The translations under genes were made by a program, and so were the position numbers. This document shows positions 25,334 through 34,004 of a DNA stretch of 64,000 nt, one piece after another. Below the pieces are notes generated by a model. It was not told the origin of the DNA, searched no databases, and saw only the letters and a program-made list of their open reading frames with translations. This DNA comes from Natranaeroarchaeum sp042663585 (lineage in GTDB: Archaea; Halobacteriota; Halobacteria; Halobacteriales; Natronoarchaeaceae). The stretch is from NCBI RefSeq assembly GCF_042663585.1, contig NZ_JBHTAN010000006.1, positions 62,001-126,000 on the forward strand. Direction: 5' to 3'. The number at the start of each line of letters is the position of its first letter. Position 1 is the first letter of the stretch.

Positions 25334-26353
25334 TTAGGCTTCGTCGAGGATGTAGTGCGCAACGTCGATCATCCGGTGGGAGAAGCCGACCTCGTTGTCG
25401 TACCATGCGAGCACCTTCACGAGGCCGTCTTCGACTTTCATCGTCGAGTTAGCGTCGACGAGAGAGGAGTACGGCTGGCCGATGACGTCACGGGAGACGA
25501 GTTCGTCCTCCGTGTAACCGAGCACGCCCTCGAGTTCGCCGTTGGCGGCCTCCTCGAACGCGGCGTTGATCTCCTCGGCCGAGACCTCTTCGGCGAGGTC
25601 GACGGTGAGGTCCGTGATCGAACCGTCCGGGACGGGAACACGCATCGCCATCCCGTCGAGTTTGCCCTCGAGCTGGGGGAGGACCTCGGTGGTCGCCTGT
25701 GCGGCACCCGTCGAGGTCGGGACGATGTTCTCGGCGGCGGCGCGGCCGCGTCGGGTCTTCGGGAGCGGGCCGTCGACGAGGTTCTGCGTGCCCGTGTAGG
25801 CGTGAGTCGTCGTCAGGACGCCGGACTCGATGCCGAACTCGTCGTCGAGCACCTTCGCGATCGGCGTGACGGAGTTCGTCGTACAGGAGGCGTTCGAGAC
25901 GACGTCCTCGCCGTCGTACTCGTCCTGGTTGACGCCGTAGACGACCGTCTGGACCTCTTTCTCTCCTTTTGCAGGGGCGGAGATAACCGTCTTTTCTGCG
26001 CCCGCTTCGACGTGTTTGTACGCGTCGTCGTAGTTCCGGAACAGGCCGGTACACTCGAAGGCGACGTCGGTGTCGTACTCGTCCCACGGGAGGTCGGCGG
26101 GGTCACGCTCGGAGAAGACGTCGAACGTCTTGTCGCCGACGATGATCGAATCGCCCTCGACAGAGACGTCTTCGGTACGGCCGTGGACGCTGTCGTACTT
26201 GAGAAGATACGCCATGTCGTCGATGTCCATGACGTCGTTGATACCGACGATTTCGACGGTCTCGTCGTCGAGCGCAGCACGGAACACGTTCCGTCCGATT
26301 CGGCCGAAGCCGTTCAGTCCTACTCGAACAGGGTCGTCTGCAGTTTCACTCAT
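25334..26353 (-). CDS. gap: Glyceraldehyde-3-phosphate dehydrogenase, type I (bacterial type)
   Basis: Oxidises glyceraldehyde 3-phosphate to 1,3-bisphosphoglycerate. The 339 residues begin with the NAD-binding GLNGFGRIGRNVFRA and carry the catalytic cysteine in SNASCTTNSVTP (about residue 156) with the partner histidine in TTHAYTGTQNLVDG. It is the bacterial-type enzyme acquired by haloarchaea. The TATA box tatttatc at 26384-26391 gives a leader of about eight bases. It pairs with pgk downstream and is divergent from an archaeal type II enzyme, so the cell has both. In Haloferax two such paralogues split glycolysis and gluconeogenesis; which does which here is not shown. Confidence 0.95.
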   Translation of the reverse strand: MSETADDPVRVGLNGFGRIGRNVFRAALDDETVEIVGINDVMDIDDMAYLLKYDSVHGRTEDVSVEGDSIIVGDKTFDVFSERDPADLPWDEYDTDVAFECTGLFRNYDDAYKHVEAGAEKTVISAPAKGEKEVQTVVYGVNQDEYDGEDVVSNASCTTNSVTPIAKVLDDEFGIESGVLTTTHAYTGTQNLVDGPLPKTRRGRAAAENIVPTSTGAAQATTEVLPQLEGKLDGMAMRVPVPDGSITDLTVDLAEEVSAEEINAAFEEAANGELEGVLGYTEDELVSRDVIGQPYSSLVDANSTMKVEDGLVKVLAWYDNEVGFSHRMIDVAHYILDEA

Positions 26354-26641
26354 ACCTGAACACGTTTGATGTCGTGCGTAAAGTATTTATCTAAACACGC
26401 TTCGGACAGTTCATTTATCATGTAAAAAATAATTATAGTGTCTCCTATTTAACCGTGTCCAGGACGGAAATGTACGTTTCGCAAATAGGCAGAAACAATC
26501 ACGATACTATCTGCTGTTGTCGATAGAGTAGGCCCTCCCCCCGGATCAACCTGTATAGCCCGCCAATTTACTACTCGATTACGTGTACCAATCTATAATT
26601 TATCCGGAAAGATTATGAGGGTTGGGGATGCAGTCGTACAT
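26354..26641. promoter_or_regulatory. Divergent promoter region between the two gap genes
   Basis: About 290 AT-rich bases without a gene. TATA-like sequences face both ways: tatttatc at 26384-26391 for the type I gene and ctataattta at 26593-26602 for the type II gene. The middle is unusually AT-rich for the window and probably holds regulator sites for the glycolysis/gluconeogenesis switch, but I cannot identify an operator with confidence. Confidence 0.5.
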
Positions 26642-27709
26642 ATGCTCTCCGTGGGTGTCAACGGCTACGGGACGATTGGGAAGCGAGTCGCCGACGCGGT
26701 CCGGTCTCAACCTGACATGACTGTTCAGGGTGTCGCCAAGAGATCGCCGGATTTCGTCGCCGACCACGCTACTGCGACGGGATACTCGCTGTACGCCGCC
26801 TCCGAAGGGGATATGACCCGGTTCGAGGAAACCAGCAACGATCTCGCGGGGACCACCGAGGACCTGGTCGCTGACAGCGACGTGATCGTCGACGCCACGC
26901 CAGGGGGTGTCGGCGAACAGAACCGTACACTGTACGAGCGACTGGAGACGCCAGCCGTGTTCCAGGGTGCGGAAGCACCCACGGTCGCAGACACCAGTTT
27001 CAACGCGCGGGCGAACTACGACGCGGCTCGCGACGCGGAGTACGTCCGGGTCGTCTCCTGTAACACCACGGGCCTTTCCCGATTGCTCGCCCCGCTCGCC
27101 GACGCCTACGGCATCGAGAAGGTGCGCGCGACGTTGATCCGGCGCGGCGGCGACCCCGACCAGTCCTCGCGCGGACCGATCAACGACATTCTTCCCGATC
27201 CGATCGCCGTGCCCTCCCACCACGGCCCCGACGTCCAGACAATCTTTCCCGACCTCTCCATCGAAACGATGGGTGTGACCGTCCCCGCCACGCTGATGCA
27301 TCTCCACGGCGTCAACGTCACGCTCGACGCGACGCCCGACGTCGACGCCGTCCGCGAGCGTCTGGCGCGCGAGTCCCGCCTCTTCGTCGTCCCCGAACGG
27401 CTCCGTATCGATGGCTGTGGCGAACTCCGTGAGTGCGCTCGCGACGCCGGCCGCCCGCGCGGCGATATCTGGGAGAACTGCGTCTGGGGCGAGTCGATCG
27501 CGGTCGAGGGATCGGACTTTTACTGTTTCCAGGCGATCCACCAGGAGGCCGACGTCGTCCCCGAGAACATCGACGCGCTCCGGGCGATGTTCGGGCTTGC
27601 CGACGCCAGAGAGAGCATCGCGCGAACCAACGATAGCCTGGGCCTGTCGTTCCGCGAAACGCCGGACGGGCCACCGCCGATCCTTTCGACGCGCGCGAGT
27701 GGCGACTGA
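26642..27709 (+). CDS. Glyceraldehyde-3-phosphate dehydrogenase, type II (archaeal phosphorylating)
   Basis: Archaeal-type phosphorylating GAPDH, 355 residues. It begins with VGVNGYGTIGKRVADAV (Rossmann fold) and has the catalytic cysteine in VSCNTTGLSRL (about residue 140), with the downstream RRGGDPDQSSRGPIN and PSHHGPDVQTI segments of the type II family. I chose ATG 26642 because family members start MxSVGVNGYG; an upstream ATG at 26615 in the same frame would add nine residues. It is next to pgk and the type I enzyme. In related haloarchaea one paralogue serves gluconeogenesis. An Hsp20 gene follows 58 bases on. Confidence 0.92.
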   Translation: MLSVGVNGYGTIGKRVADAVRSQPDMTVQGVAKRSPDFVADHATATGYSLYAASEGDMTRFEETSNDLAGTTEDLVADSDVIVDATPGGVGEQNRTLYERLETPAVFQGAEAPTVADTSFNARANYDAARDAEYVRVVSCNTTGLSRLLAPLADAYGIEKVRATLIRRGGDPDQSSRGPINDILPDPIAVPSHHGPDVQTIFPDLSIETMGVTVPATLMHLHGVNVTLDATPDVDAVRERLARESRLFVVPERLRIDGCGELRECARDAGRPRGDIWENCVWGESIAVEGSDFYCFQAIHQEADVVPENIDALRAMFGLADARESIARTNDSLGLSFRETPDGPPPILSTRASGD

Positions 27710-27767
27710 GGACGCTCGGACCCAGACGGACAGAAGGCTTTTCCTCGACTGGTCACTACGTTCCCCC

Positions 27768-28151
27768 ATGAGACGTGACGACCGCGACGACCCGTTCGAC
27801 GACCTGTTCCGCGAGATCGAGCGGATGATGAACGACATGATGGACGATGGCGACGTCGGCTTCGAGTCCAACGCTGGCTTCGGCGCTGACACGCACGTCG
27901 ACATCCACGAGACCGACGACGAGATCCGCGTGATCGCCGACATCCCCGGCGTCGACCAAGATGCGATCGATCTCACCTGCGACGGCGAAGTGCTGACGAT
28001 CACCGCCGAAAGCGAGCGCCGCCAGTACGACGACAAGATCTCACTGCCCGGAGCAGTCGACGAACACTCCGCGAACGCGACCTACAACAATGGCGTGCTA
28101 GAGATCACGTTCGACCGCGCTGACGACTCCGCGAACATCGACCTCGACTAA
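27768..28151 (+). CDS. Hsp20/alpha-crystallin family protein
   Basis: Second small heat shock protein of the window, 127 residues and very acidic. The N-terminal third is a Met/Asp-rich helix (DLFREIERMMNDMMDDGDVG), then a crystallin domain (DTHVDIHETDDEIRVIADIPGVDQDAIDLTC, with NGVLEITF near the end). It resembles the haloarchaeal GvpH-like and Hsp20 group. It lies downstream of the type II gap gene, perhaps by read-through, and convergent with the ATP-grasp gene. It shares only the fold with the protein at 1.8 kb. Confidence 0.88.
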   Translation: MRRDDRDDPFDDLFREIERMMNDMMDDGDVGFESNAGFGADTHVDIHETDDEIRVIADIPGVDQDAIDLTCDGEVLTITAESERRQYDDKISLPGAVDEHSANATYNNGVLEITFDRADDSANIDLD

Positions 28152-28196
28152 CGCAGTCGGCGTCGCGGTCTCCCGTAGCAACAGCACGCTCGATTT

Positions 28197-29078
28197 TTAT
28201 CGTCGCTTCGATCCTGCGGTCCGTTCTATCGCGTCCGCCAGCCGATCGTAAAAGCCGTTCTCGTACTTCGTCGCGTCGTCGACCGTTGGACGCGCATTCG
28301 TCTCGCTCACCACCGTCCGATCCTCACTGACGAGCAGGTCGACGCCTAGCAGCGAGATGTCTAACTCCGCGGCCACCCGTTCCGCTAGCCGGCGCAGGTC
28401 GTCGGACAGGTCGACAGCCGTGGCTTTTGCGCCGCGGTGGACGTTGTGTTTCCATTGCCCGGACTCGAGCGCCGCGTCGGGAAGCCGCCGTTCGACCGCG
28501 CCGACGTATTCGCCGTCCAGTACCATCGCCCGGTAGTCGGTCGCGCCCGTAACGTACTCCTGTACGAGAAAGGACTTGTCGCCGGTGGCGCGGTAGTCGT
28601 GGACGAGGTCCAGATAGTCGACGACGCCGAGAAACGAATCCAGGTCGTGGACCTTCGCCACGCCGACCCCCCGCGTCGCGGAGTTGGGCTTGACGACGAC
28701 CGGCGGATCGAACCGCTCGAAGACGTCGACGAGGTCGCCCTGATCGACGGGGTTCGAGACCATCTCGGTCCGGGGGACGGGGACCGCTGCGGCGTCGAGG
28801 TGAGCGATCACGCCGCCCTTGTTTCGGGAGGTGACGACCGCTTCGCGACCGTTGAGCCAGGGGACATCGAGCAAGGCGTCGGCGACGCCGCCCTCCATAA
28901 ATCGGCTAGGGTAGACGAAGCCGACGTCGAACTCGTCGGTGCGCTCGGCGTCGTCGCCGGTCAGTGTGAGCGTCCGCTCGGTGGCCGGGACGTGGTGGAG
29001 TCGGATGCCGCGCTCGGCCAGCGGATCGTGGATCCGCTCGAACGTCTCCGCACGGTTCACGGCGACGAGGTCGATCAT
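28197..29078 (-). CDS. RimK-type ATP-grasp ligase
   Basis: ATP-dependent carboxylate-amine ligase of 293 residues. The ATP-grasp fold is clear: VVVKPNSATRGVGVAKV (ATP-binding loop), FLVQEYVTGATDYRAMVLDGEYVGAVERR, HRGAKATAVDLS, and the metal site LLGVDLLVSEDRTVVSETNARPTVD. The group includes RimK (glutamate addition to S6), LysX/ArgX (amino-group carrier synthesis) and CofF. With no biosynthetic neighbours its substrate is not predictable. The ATG at 29078 is preferred; an in-frame GTG three codons upstream exists. It is convergent with the Hsp20 gene. Confidence 0.87.
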   Translation of the reverse strand: MIDLVAVNRAETFERIHDPLAERGIRLHHVPATERTLTLTGDDAERTDEFDVGFVYPSRFMEGGVADALLDVPWLNGREAVVTSRNKGGVIAHLDAAAVPVPRTEMVSNPVDQGDLVDVFERFDPPVVVKPNSATRGVGVAKVHDLDSFLGVVDYLDLVHDYRATGDKSFLVQEYVTGATDYRAMVLDGEYVGAVERRLPDAALESGQWKHNVHRGAKATAVDLSDDLRRLAERVAAELDISLLGVDLLVSEDRTVVSETNARPTVDDATKYENGFYDRLADAIERTAGSKRR

Positions 29079-29129
29079 AGCCGTCACTCTGCAGAGGAGA
29101 AAGAAAAGAATGCCGCTCAGCTACCCCGA

Positions 29130-29660
29130 TCAGGAGACGAGTTGCTCTTCGCCGCGCTCGACGACGATGCGGCATGGCGGCGAGAGTTTGTTGTAGGACC
29201 GGCGGAAGGCTTCTTTGACGGTGGTGGCCTGGTCGACGGTACACCAGGTGGTGAAGATGCGGTCGCCCTCGGGGATGCGTGCGGCGGTGCCGACGATCTT
29301 GCCGAAGGACTGGCGCATTCCGTCGGAGACACGGTCGGCGCCTGCACCGGTTGCCTGCTTGTTCTCGCGGAGAACCTGGTGAGGGAACTTGCGCAGGGTC
29401 ATTCTGTAGTTGTTCTCGCCGAGTTCCTTGATGAGGTGGCGGTTGGCCGACAGGCGAGCGCTTTCGAGCGCGCCGTGACGGAGTTGGACGGCCTCCTCGG
29501 TGACGAGGCTGATCTGGACGGGGTACTCGTCGGGATCGGTCTGGAGATCGCCCATCTCGTGCTGGGCGATCTTGGAACCGGGGATCCCTCCCATATACTC
29601 GCGGCGAGTGTAGGACGGCTTGTCGATCTGCCGGTACATAGAGGCGGGTTTCTCGGACAT
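29130..29660 (-). CDS. rpl10e: Large ribosomal subunit protein L10e (uL16)
   Basis: Structural 50S protein near the peptidyl transferase centre and the A-site tRNA. The 176 residues start MSEKPASMYRQIDKPSYTRREYMGGIPGSKI and end in the family C-terminal region (FTTWCTVDQATTVKEAFRRSYNKL). It is one of the few ribosomal genes outside the major operons. A TATA-like cttatcc about 30 bases upstream, near 29692, gives a leaderless transcript. The start is unambiguous because the conserved sequence begins at the ATG. Confidence 0.95.
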   Translation of the reverse strand: MSEKPASMYRQIDKPSYTRREYMGGIPGSKIAQHEMGDLQTDPDEYPVQISLVTEEAVQLRHGALESARLSANRHLIKELGENNYRMTLRKFPHQVLRENKQATGAGADRVSDGMRQSFGKIVGTAARIPEGDRIFTTWCTVDQATTVKEAFRRSYNKLSPPCRIVVERGEEQLVS

Positions 29661-29717
29661 GGTTGTTACGGTGAGAAACGGTCAGTGTTCGGATAAGGGC
29701 TTCGATAACCGGAGCAT

Positions 29718-29733
29718 GGGCCTGGACAGGCCC
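29718..29733 (-). terminator. Hairpin downstream of the nucleoside phosphorylase gene
   Basis: A six-base-pair stem GGGCCT / AGGCCC with a four-base loop lies about 20 bases beyond the stop of the phosphorylase gene. It could mark the end of the transcript, but archaeal terminators usually rely on T-runs, and there is none here. It lies just upstream of the rpl10e promoter. Confidence 0.3.
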
Positions 29734-29752
29734 TCTGTCCCCTTCCCCGGTC

Positions 29753-30478
29753 TCAGAGCGAGGCCGCCGCGTCGAGCGAAATCGTGATCGCTCGCTCGAC
29801 GTTGTTGTTCGCCTTGTCGGGCAGTTCGTCGTCGTCGGTCTCGCCTTTCTGGGTGCCCTCGACGAGGTTGCCGTCGACGGTACAGATTGCGCCAGCGGCG
29901 AGGCCTTTCCGGCGGGCTAGCGTGAAGATAGCGGCGGCCTCCATCTCGACGGCGAGGATGCCCGCCGCTTCCCACGAGTCGACGTACTCCTCGGTCTCGG
30001 CGTAGAACGCGTCGTCCGTAGCGACCGCTCCGACGTGGACGTCTTCATCGTTCGTCTCGGCCCCATCGACGAGCGCCGAAAGCACCTCGTACTCCGGCAC
30101 TGCGGGAACGGCGTCCGACTCGTAGCGGCCGGTCGTCCCCTCGTCCTTGGCCGCACCGGTCGCGACGACCATGTCGCCGATCTCGATGCCGGACTGGAGC
30201 GCGCCGGTCGTCCCGACGCGGATGAACGTCTCGACGCCGACCGCGGCGAGTTCCTCGACGGCGATTGCGGCCGACGGCGAGCCGATCCCGGTCGAGCAGA
30301 TGGTCACCGGCGTCCCCTCGTACTCCGCGTTGACGAGTTTGTACTCGCGGTTCTCGGCGACCGTCTCGGCGTTCGTACACTGGCCAGCGATCCGATCGAC
30401 GCGGCCCGGATCGCCCGGCAGTAGCGCGATATCGTTCAGGTCGCCCGGTTCGACGAGCAGGTGGGGCTGTTTTGCCAT
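29753..30478 (-). CDS. Nucleoside phosphorylase (uridine phosphorylase / NP-1 family)
   Basis: Splits a nucleoside with phosphate to give ribose 1-phosphate and free base. The 241 residues fit the hexameric NP-1 family: PGDPGRVDRIA phosphate-binding start (with LLPGDPGRV), FIRVGTTGALQ, and the signature VEMEAAAIFTLARRKGLAAGAICTVDGN with the ribose-binding Glu-Met-Glu. The family covers uridine, guanosine and inosine phosphorylases; the natural base here is not fixed. I chose the ATG at 30478 (MAKQPHLL). The downstream genes in the same operon-like run include a PfkB kinase and ribose-1,5-bisphosphate isomerase, which suggests feeding of the pentose bisphosphate pathway. Confidence 0.9.
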   Translation of the reverse strand: MAKQPHLLVEPGDLNDIALLPGDPGRVDRIAGQCTNAETVAENREYKLVNAEYEGTPVTICSTGIGSPSAAIAVEELAAVGVETFIRVGTTGALQSGIEIGDMVVATGAAKDEGTTGRYESDAVPAVPEYEVLSALVDGAETNDEDVHVGAVATDDAFYAETEEYVDSWEAAGILAVEMEAAAIFTLARRKGLAAGAICTVDGNLVEGTQKGETDDDELPDKANNNVERAITISLDAAASL

Positions 30479-30542
30479 ACCTCTTCGTTCGTCGAAGGCC
30501 GTCAAAAAACGCGCGCTCCGGCCCGAGTAGTCGACCGGCCGC

Positions 30543-30998
30543 TCAGGCACTGAGCGCGAGGGTAGGGACGAGCACCATCAGGACCAGACCGTACAGAAAC
30601 GCCGTGGCCAGTAACTGTAGCTTCAGCAGTCGTGTGCGGTCCGTGTCGAGGTCGACGTCGGGGAGCACGAGTCGAGTGAACAGGAAATACATCACCGAAG
30701 TCACCGTCGCCGCGGCGGCGACCGGGGGGATGAGCCAATCGATCGGGAGCGCCGCGACGCCGAGGTAGGCGACGCCGAAGACGATGCCGAGCAGGCCCGC
30801 GGCGAGTGCGTACGCCGACGCCATCCGCCCTAGCGAGACCTCGTCGATCGACCATCCATGGCGTCTCGCCGCCAGCACGTAGGCGGGCGTCAGCCCCTCA
30901 CGCATGAAATAGAGGAGCGGAAACAACAGCGTCGCAGCGAGCAGTGCGCCAGCCAGCGAGAGCCAGAGTGTCAGAAACGGTGCGCCGAGTCCGAGCAT
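30543..30998 (-). CDS. Four-helix membrane protein, unknown
   Basis: I do not recognise a family. The 151 residues hold four strong hydrophobic segments (about 5-32, 62-82, 88-110, 126-148), a topology similar to small sensor, adaptor or permease subunits. Charged loops are acidic. It lies between the nucleoside phosphorylase and the PfkB kinase in a co-directional run (64- and 45-base gaps), so it might be involved in nucleoside or pentose handling, for example transport. That is inference from position only. Confidence 0.65.
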   Translation of the reverse strand: MLGLGAPFLTLWLSLAGALLAATLLFPLLYFMREGLTPAYVLAARRHGWSIDEVSLGRMASAYALAAGLLGIVFGVAYLGVAALPIDWLIPPVAAAATVTSVMYFLFTRLVLPDVDLDTDRTRLLKLQLLATAFLYGLVLMVLVPTLALSA

Positions 30999-31043
30999 GT
31001 CCCGAGCAACGGGGGGGCAGTATTAAACTTGCCCGAAGACTCG

Positions 31044-31937
31044 CTATCGGTCGGTCTCCGGGGAACTCTCGCCGTCGAGGAGCGCATCGATAGCCGCCTG
31101 CGTCGGCGCCGTTCTGGCACCCGGCTGTTCCGCCGCGAGCGCGCCACAGGCGTTGCCAACGGCCAGACATCGCTCGAGAGCGCCGCCGTCGAGCCAGACC
31201 GTCAGAAAGCCGGCGGCGAAGGCGTCACCGGCCCCGCTCGTGTCGACCGGATCGACGCCAAAGCCCTCGTGATGGACCGTCCCATCTGGCGTGAGCGCGC
31301 TTGCTCCCTCGCTTCCACGCTTGACGACGGCCGTACAGTCCTCTCGCAGATCCGCTTCTAGCTCGGCGACGACGCTGGCCTCGCGGTCGTTACAGAAGAC
31401 GAGATCGGCGAGTCCGAGTGCGGCCGAAAAATCTCGGTTGGGAAGCCGCCTTCCGGGATCGAAGCTTACCGTTGCGTCCCCTGCTCTGGCGAGTTCGGCG
31501 AGTCGTCGCGCCGTCTCGGGCCGCTGGCTCGTCAGGTGCAGGTGTTCGACGCCGTCGAGTCGGTCCGCGTCGACGTCCTCCGGGGCGACCGCTTCGTTGC
31601 AGCCGTCGTTTCCGAGTACCGCGACGGAGCCGTCCGCGGCGATCAGGAGGTACTTCACTGTCGTCGTCCTGCCCTCGACCACTCGCAGGCCCGTCAGATT
31701 CACGCCCTGCTCGTCCAGTTCGTGGCGGACGAGTGGCCCGTTTTCGTCGTCGCCGACGCTACCGATGACGCCGACGCCGACGCCGAGACTCGACAGCGCG
31801 ACGGCCGTGTTCGCCGCGCTTCCGCCGCCCCCGCTGGACTGCGAGCGGATGCGTGCCTCGCCGTCGGGCTCTGGCAGTTCGTCGAGCCGGAGCGTCACGT
31901 CCCAGTTGACGTGGCCGGCACTCAGTACTCGTACCAT
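31044..31937 (-). CDS. PfkB-family sugar kinase (candidate ribose-1-phosphate kinase)
   Basis: Ribokinase-like kinase of 297 residues. The family fold is clear: substrate region GHVNWDVTLRLDELPEPDGEA, the glycine-rich SSGGGGSAANTAVALSSLG, and the C-terminal anion hole with catalytic aspartate in VDTSGAGDAFAAGFL. In haloarchaea a PfkB member phosphorylates ribose 1-phosphate to ribose 1,5-bisphosphate in the pentose bisphosphate pathway. Between a nucleoside phosphorylase (upstream reaction) and R15P isomerase (downstream reaction), this gene is a strong candidate for that enzyme, but ribokinase or ADP-dependent alternatives cannot be excluded. The start at 31937 (MVRVLSAG) is where the conserved region begins; the frame stays open upstream only by chance. 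Confidence 0.9.
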   Translation of the reverse strand: MVRVLSAGHVNWDVTLRLDELPEPDGEARIRSQSSGGGGSAANTAVALSSLGVGVGVIGSVGDDENGPLVRHELDEQGVNLTGLRVVEGRTTTVKYLLIAADGSVAVLGNDGCNEAVAPEDVDADRLDGVEHLHLTSQRPETARRLAELARAGDATVSFDPGRRLPNRDFSAALGLADLVFCNDREASVVAELEADLREDCTAVVKRGSEGASALTPDGTVHHEGFGVDPVDTSGAGDAFAAGFLTVWLDGGALERCLAVGNACGALAAEQPGARTAPTQAAIDALLDGESSPETDR

Positions 31938-32038
31938 AGGGAATCGCCGCGGGAGCGGGTTCGAACTCGGATGTGCGGCCACGGCCCGCGGTGTAACCTG
32001 TACGAACGCCCGGAGAGTATAAAAAGTGTGCCGCCGGT

Positions 32039-32863
32039 TCAGACGCCGACCGTGAACAGCAGGAGGTTGTTGAACGCGGGACCGAGTCCGACGGCGGCGA
32101 CGACCGCCAGCATGAGTCGAGCGAACACTGGGTCGTCCTTGACGAACTCGCGGAACAGGACGACGATAGCCGCTGCGAGACTGACCTTGACGAGGATGAA
32201 CAGCCAGCCAGCACCGACCAGATCGGCCGTCGGAAGCAACTCGCCAGCCTCCAGGACGTACCGCGAGAGCGGCGTTCGCTCGTGCGCGCCGAGGACGTCG
32301 TAGCCGACCGCCGTCGTAACGCCGTCGAAGGCGTGGCTGGCGACCAGAATGGCGCCTGCCGGGCCAGTGACCGCGGCGGACTCGGTGAAGCGGAGGGTCA
32401 GCACGATCCACGCTACGGCCGCGACGACGACGGAGGCGACGATCGCGATCACCGGCCAGAACGGCTCGAAGGTGCCGATCTCGGCACCCCGATACAGTCC
32501 CAGAGCCACGACGATGACCGCGACGGCAGCGCCGATGACGCCGAGCCGTCGGTCCGCGGAGCCGTGTGGCCGGATCTCCGAAGCGATCTCGGCGAACGCC
32601 CACGCCAGTCCGGTGACGATGGCCATCGTTGCGTAGGCACCGGGAGCCTCGAACAGCGGCGTGATCGCTGGCGGATACGCCCCGATCTGTTCCAGTCCGT
32701 GGAGCACTCCTCCAGTCGCCATCCACGGTCCGAACGCGACGACCGTCCAGTTCGTGACCGCCGGCTGGAGCAAATAGATGAGTCCGGCGACTCCGACCGT
32801 CCCGACGATCAGTCCGAACAGGTACGGTAACGGGGGTATCGTGAGACCTTCCGGAACTACCAT
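32039..32863 (-). CDS. DUF63 family membrane protein
   Basis: Archaeal integral membrane protein of unknown function with about eight helices in 274 residues. The DUF63 motif HAFDGVTTAVGYDVLGAHERTPLSRY is near residue 180, with the conserved His-x-x-Asp and a C-terminal helix (AVVAAVGLGPAFNNLLLF) that closes the fold. The ATG at 32863 is preferred over a GTG three codons upstream. It lies between the PfkB kinase and R15P isomerase genes in the same direction, with a 39-base gap from the isomerase. A role in the nucleoside pathway is possible but is only suggested by position. Confidence 0.85.
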   Translation of the reverse strand: MVVPEGLTIPPLPYLFGLIVGTVGVAGLIYLLQPAVTNWTVVAFGPWMATGGVLHGLEQIGAYPPAITPLFEAPGAYATMAIVTGLAWAFAEIASEIRPHGSADRRLGVIGAAVAVIVVALGLYRGAEIGTFEPFWPVIAIVASVVVAAVAWIVLTLRFTESAAVTGPAGAILVASHAFDGVTTAVGYDVLGAHERTPLSRYVLEAGELLPTADLVGAGWLFILVKVSLAAAIVVLFREFVKDDPVFARLMLAVVAAVGLGPAFNNLLLFTVGV

Positions 32864-32902
32864 ACACGCCACACGCGTCCGGAACCGCTGAAAAGCTTGC
32901 GG

Positions 32903-33919
32903 TTACTTCCTCTTCGAAACAATCTCTGAGGGAGCGTCCCACGGTCGCTCGACGGTCTCACCGAACAGTTCGCGCATCAGGGTGACGATGCTCTCGGGCG
33001 GGAACTGTCCTCGCTCGGTCACGATGGCGTCGACGTAGCGCGGCGGCGTCACGTCGAACGCGGGGTTGTCGACCTCGATCAGTGGCGCGCCGTCCGCTGT
33101 AGCCTCCCGCTCCTCGATCACCGCCCGCTCGTCCGGGGGCAGCACCTCCGTTTCGTCCCGCTGTTCGATTTCGACGGTCGTGCCCGTTAGCGTGTCCGGA
33201 TGCAGTTTGATCGTCGCGGCGGCGACCATGATCTGTGCGCCCTGCTCGCGGGCGAGAACCGCCAGTCCACTCGTACCGATCTTGTTGATGACGGAACCGT
33301 CCGCGGCGATACTGTCCGCGCCCACGACGACGTGGTCGACCTCGGACAGGTGCCGCCGTGCCGCGCCATCGACGATCAGCGTCACCGGCACCCCCATCTC
33401 CCGGAGTTCGCGGGCAGTGATGTGGCCCTGCTTGCGCGGTCGCGTCTCCTTGACGATGGCGCTGATCGACTTTCCGTCCTCGACGGCGGCCTCGATGCAG
33501 GCCAGCGCGTCGGTCGAGTGACAGTGCGTCATCACCGTGTCCCCGTCCTGCAGTCGATTGGCCCCGATCTCGCCGAGGCGTGACTGGGCCGCTTCGACCT
33601 CCTCGCGGAACGCCGCGGCTCGTTCGAGGACGGTCCGTTCGAGCGTGTCGACCGACTCGTCGTCGAGGTCGCGAAGCACGTACCGGAGCGCGTTCGCCAG
33701 ACTCACTGCCGTCGGCCGGGTATCATATAGCTCCTGGCCCGCGGCGGCCAGTTCATCACGAAACGCGGCGGGGCTCTCGGCGTCGCTTTCGGCGGCCTGT
33801 GTCGCAAGGGCGTCGGCCGCGGCCGTCGCTATCGCTACCGCACCCCTGGTCTCCATCTCCGCGATCTCCGCTGCCGTCGCGCTGACGTCGTCGACGATTC
33901 GGCTCTCGTCGTCGGCCAT
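32903..33919 (-). CDS. Ribose-1,5-bisphosphate isomerase
   Basis: Converts ribose 1,5-bisphosphate to ribulose 1,5-bisphosphate. The 338 residues belong to the eIF2B-like isomerase family. Residues known to be catalytic in the Thermococcus enzyme are at the same numbers: Cys133 in THCHSTDA and Asp202 in VVGADSI. The N-terminal 45 residues (IVDDVSATAAEIAEMETRGAVAIA) match the R15P isomerase group rather than eIF2B itself. It heads a co-directional run with DUF63, PfkB kinase and nucleoside phosphorylase, and is divergent from deoC. No Rubisco gene is in the window, so the product may instead go to the dephosphorylating haloarchaeal route. Confidence 0.93.
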   Translation of the reverse strand: MADDESRIVDDVSATAAEIAEMETRGAVAIATAAADALATQAAESDAESPAAFRDELAAAGQELYDTRPTAVSLANALRYVLRDLDDESVDTLERTVLERAAAFREEVEAAQSRLGEIGANRLQDGDTVMTHCHSTDALACIEAAVEDGKSISAIVKETRPRKQGHITARELREMGVPVTLIVDGAARRHLSEVDHVVVGADSIAADGSVINKIGTSGLAVLAREQGAQIMVAAATIKLHPDTLTGTTVEIEQRDETEVLPPDERAVIEEREATADGAPLIEVDNPAFDVTPPRYVDAIVTERGQFPPESIVTLMRELFGETVERPWDAPSEIVSKRK

Positions 33920-34004
33920 GAGTTCGTGCTACGCTCTCACGTGACAAAAGCGATCCGGCCGGATCGACGGACCGATTTTTGACCCCTCGCCCCCGACTTG
34001 TCGT

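Noticed and set aside
26354..26641. TrmB-type operator (TACT-N7/8-GAGTA) between the gap genes
   Set aside because: Half-sites TACT and GAGTA occur, but not at the required spacing, so I do not report a site.
31938..32942. The PfkB reading frame stays open about 1 kb further upstream, giving an apparent 632-residue protein
   Set aside because: The extra part is antisense to DUF63 and is rich in Arg/Gly/Asp without motifs. The conserved kinase starts at 31937, so the extension is a GC-rich shadow.
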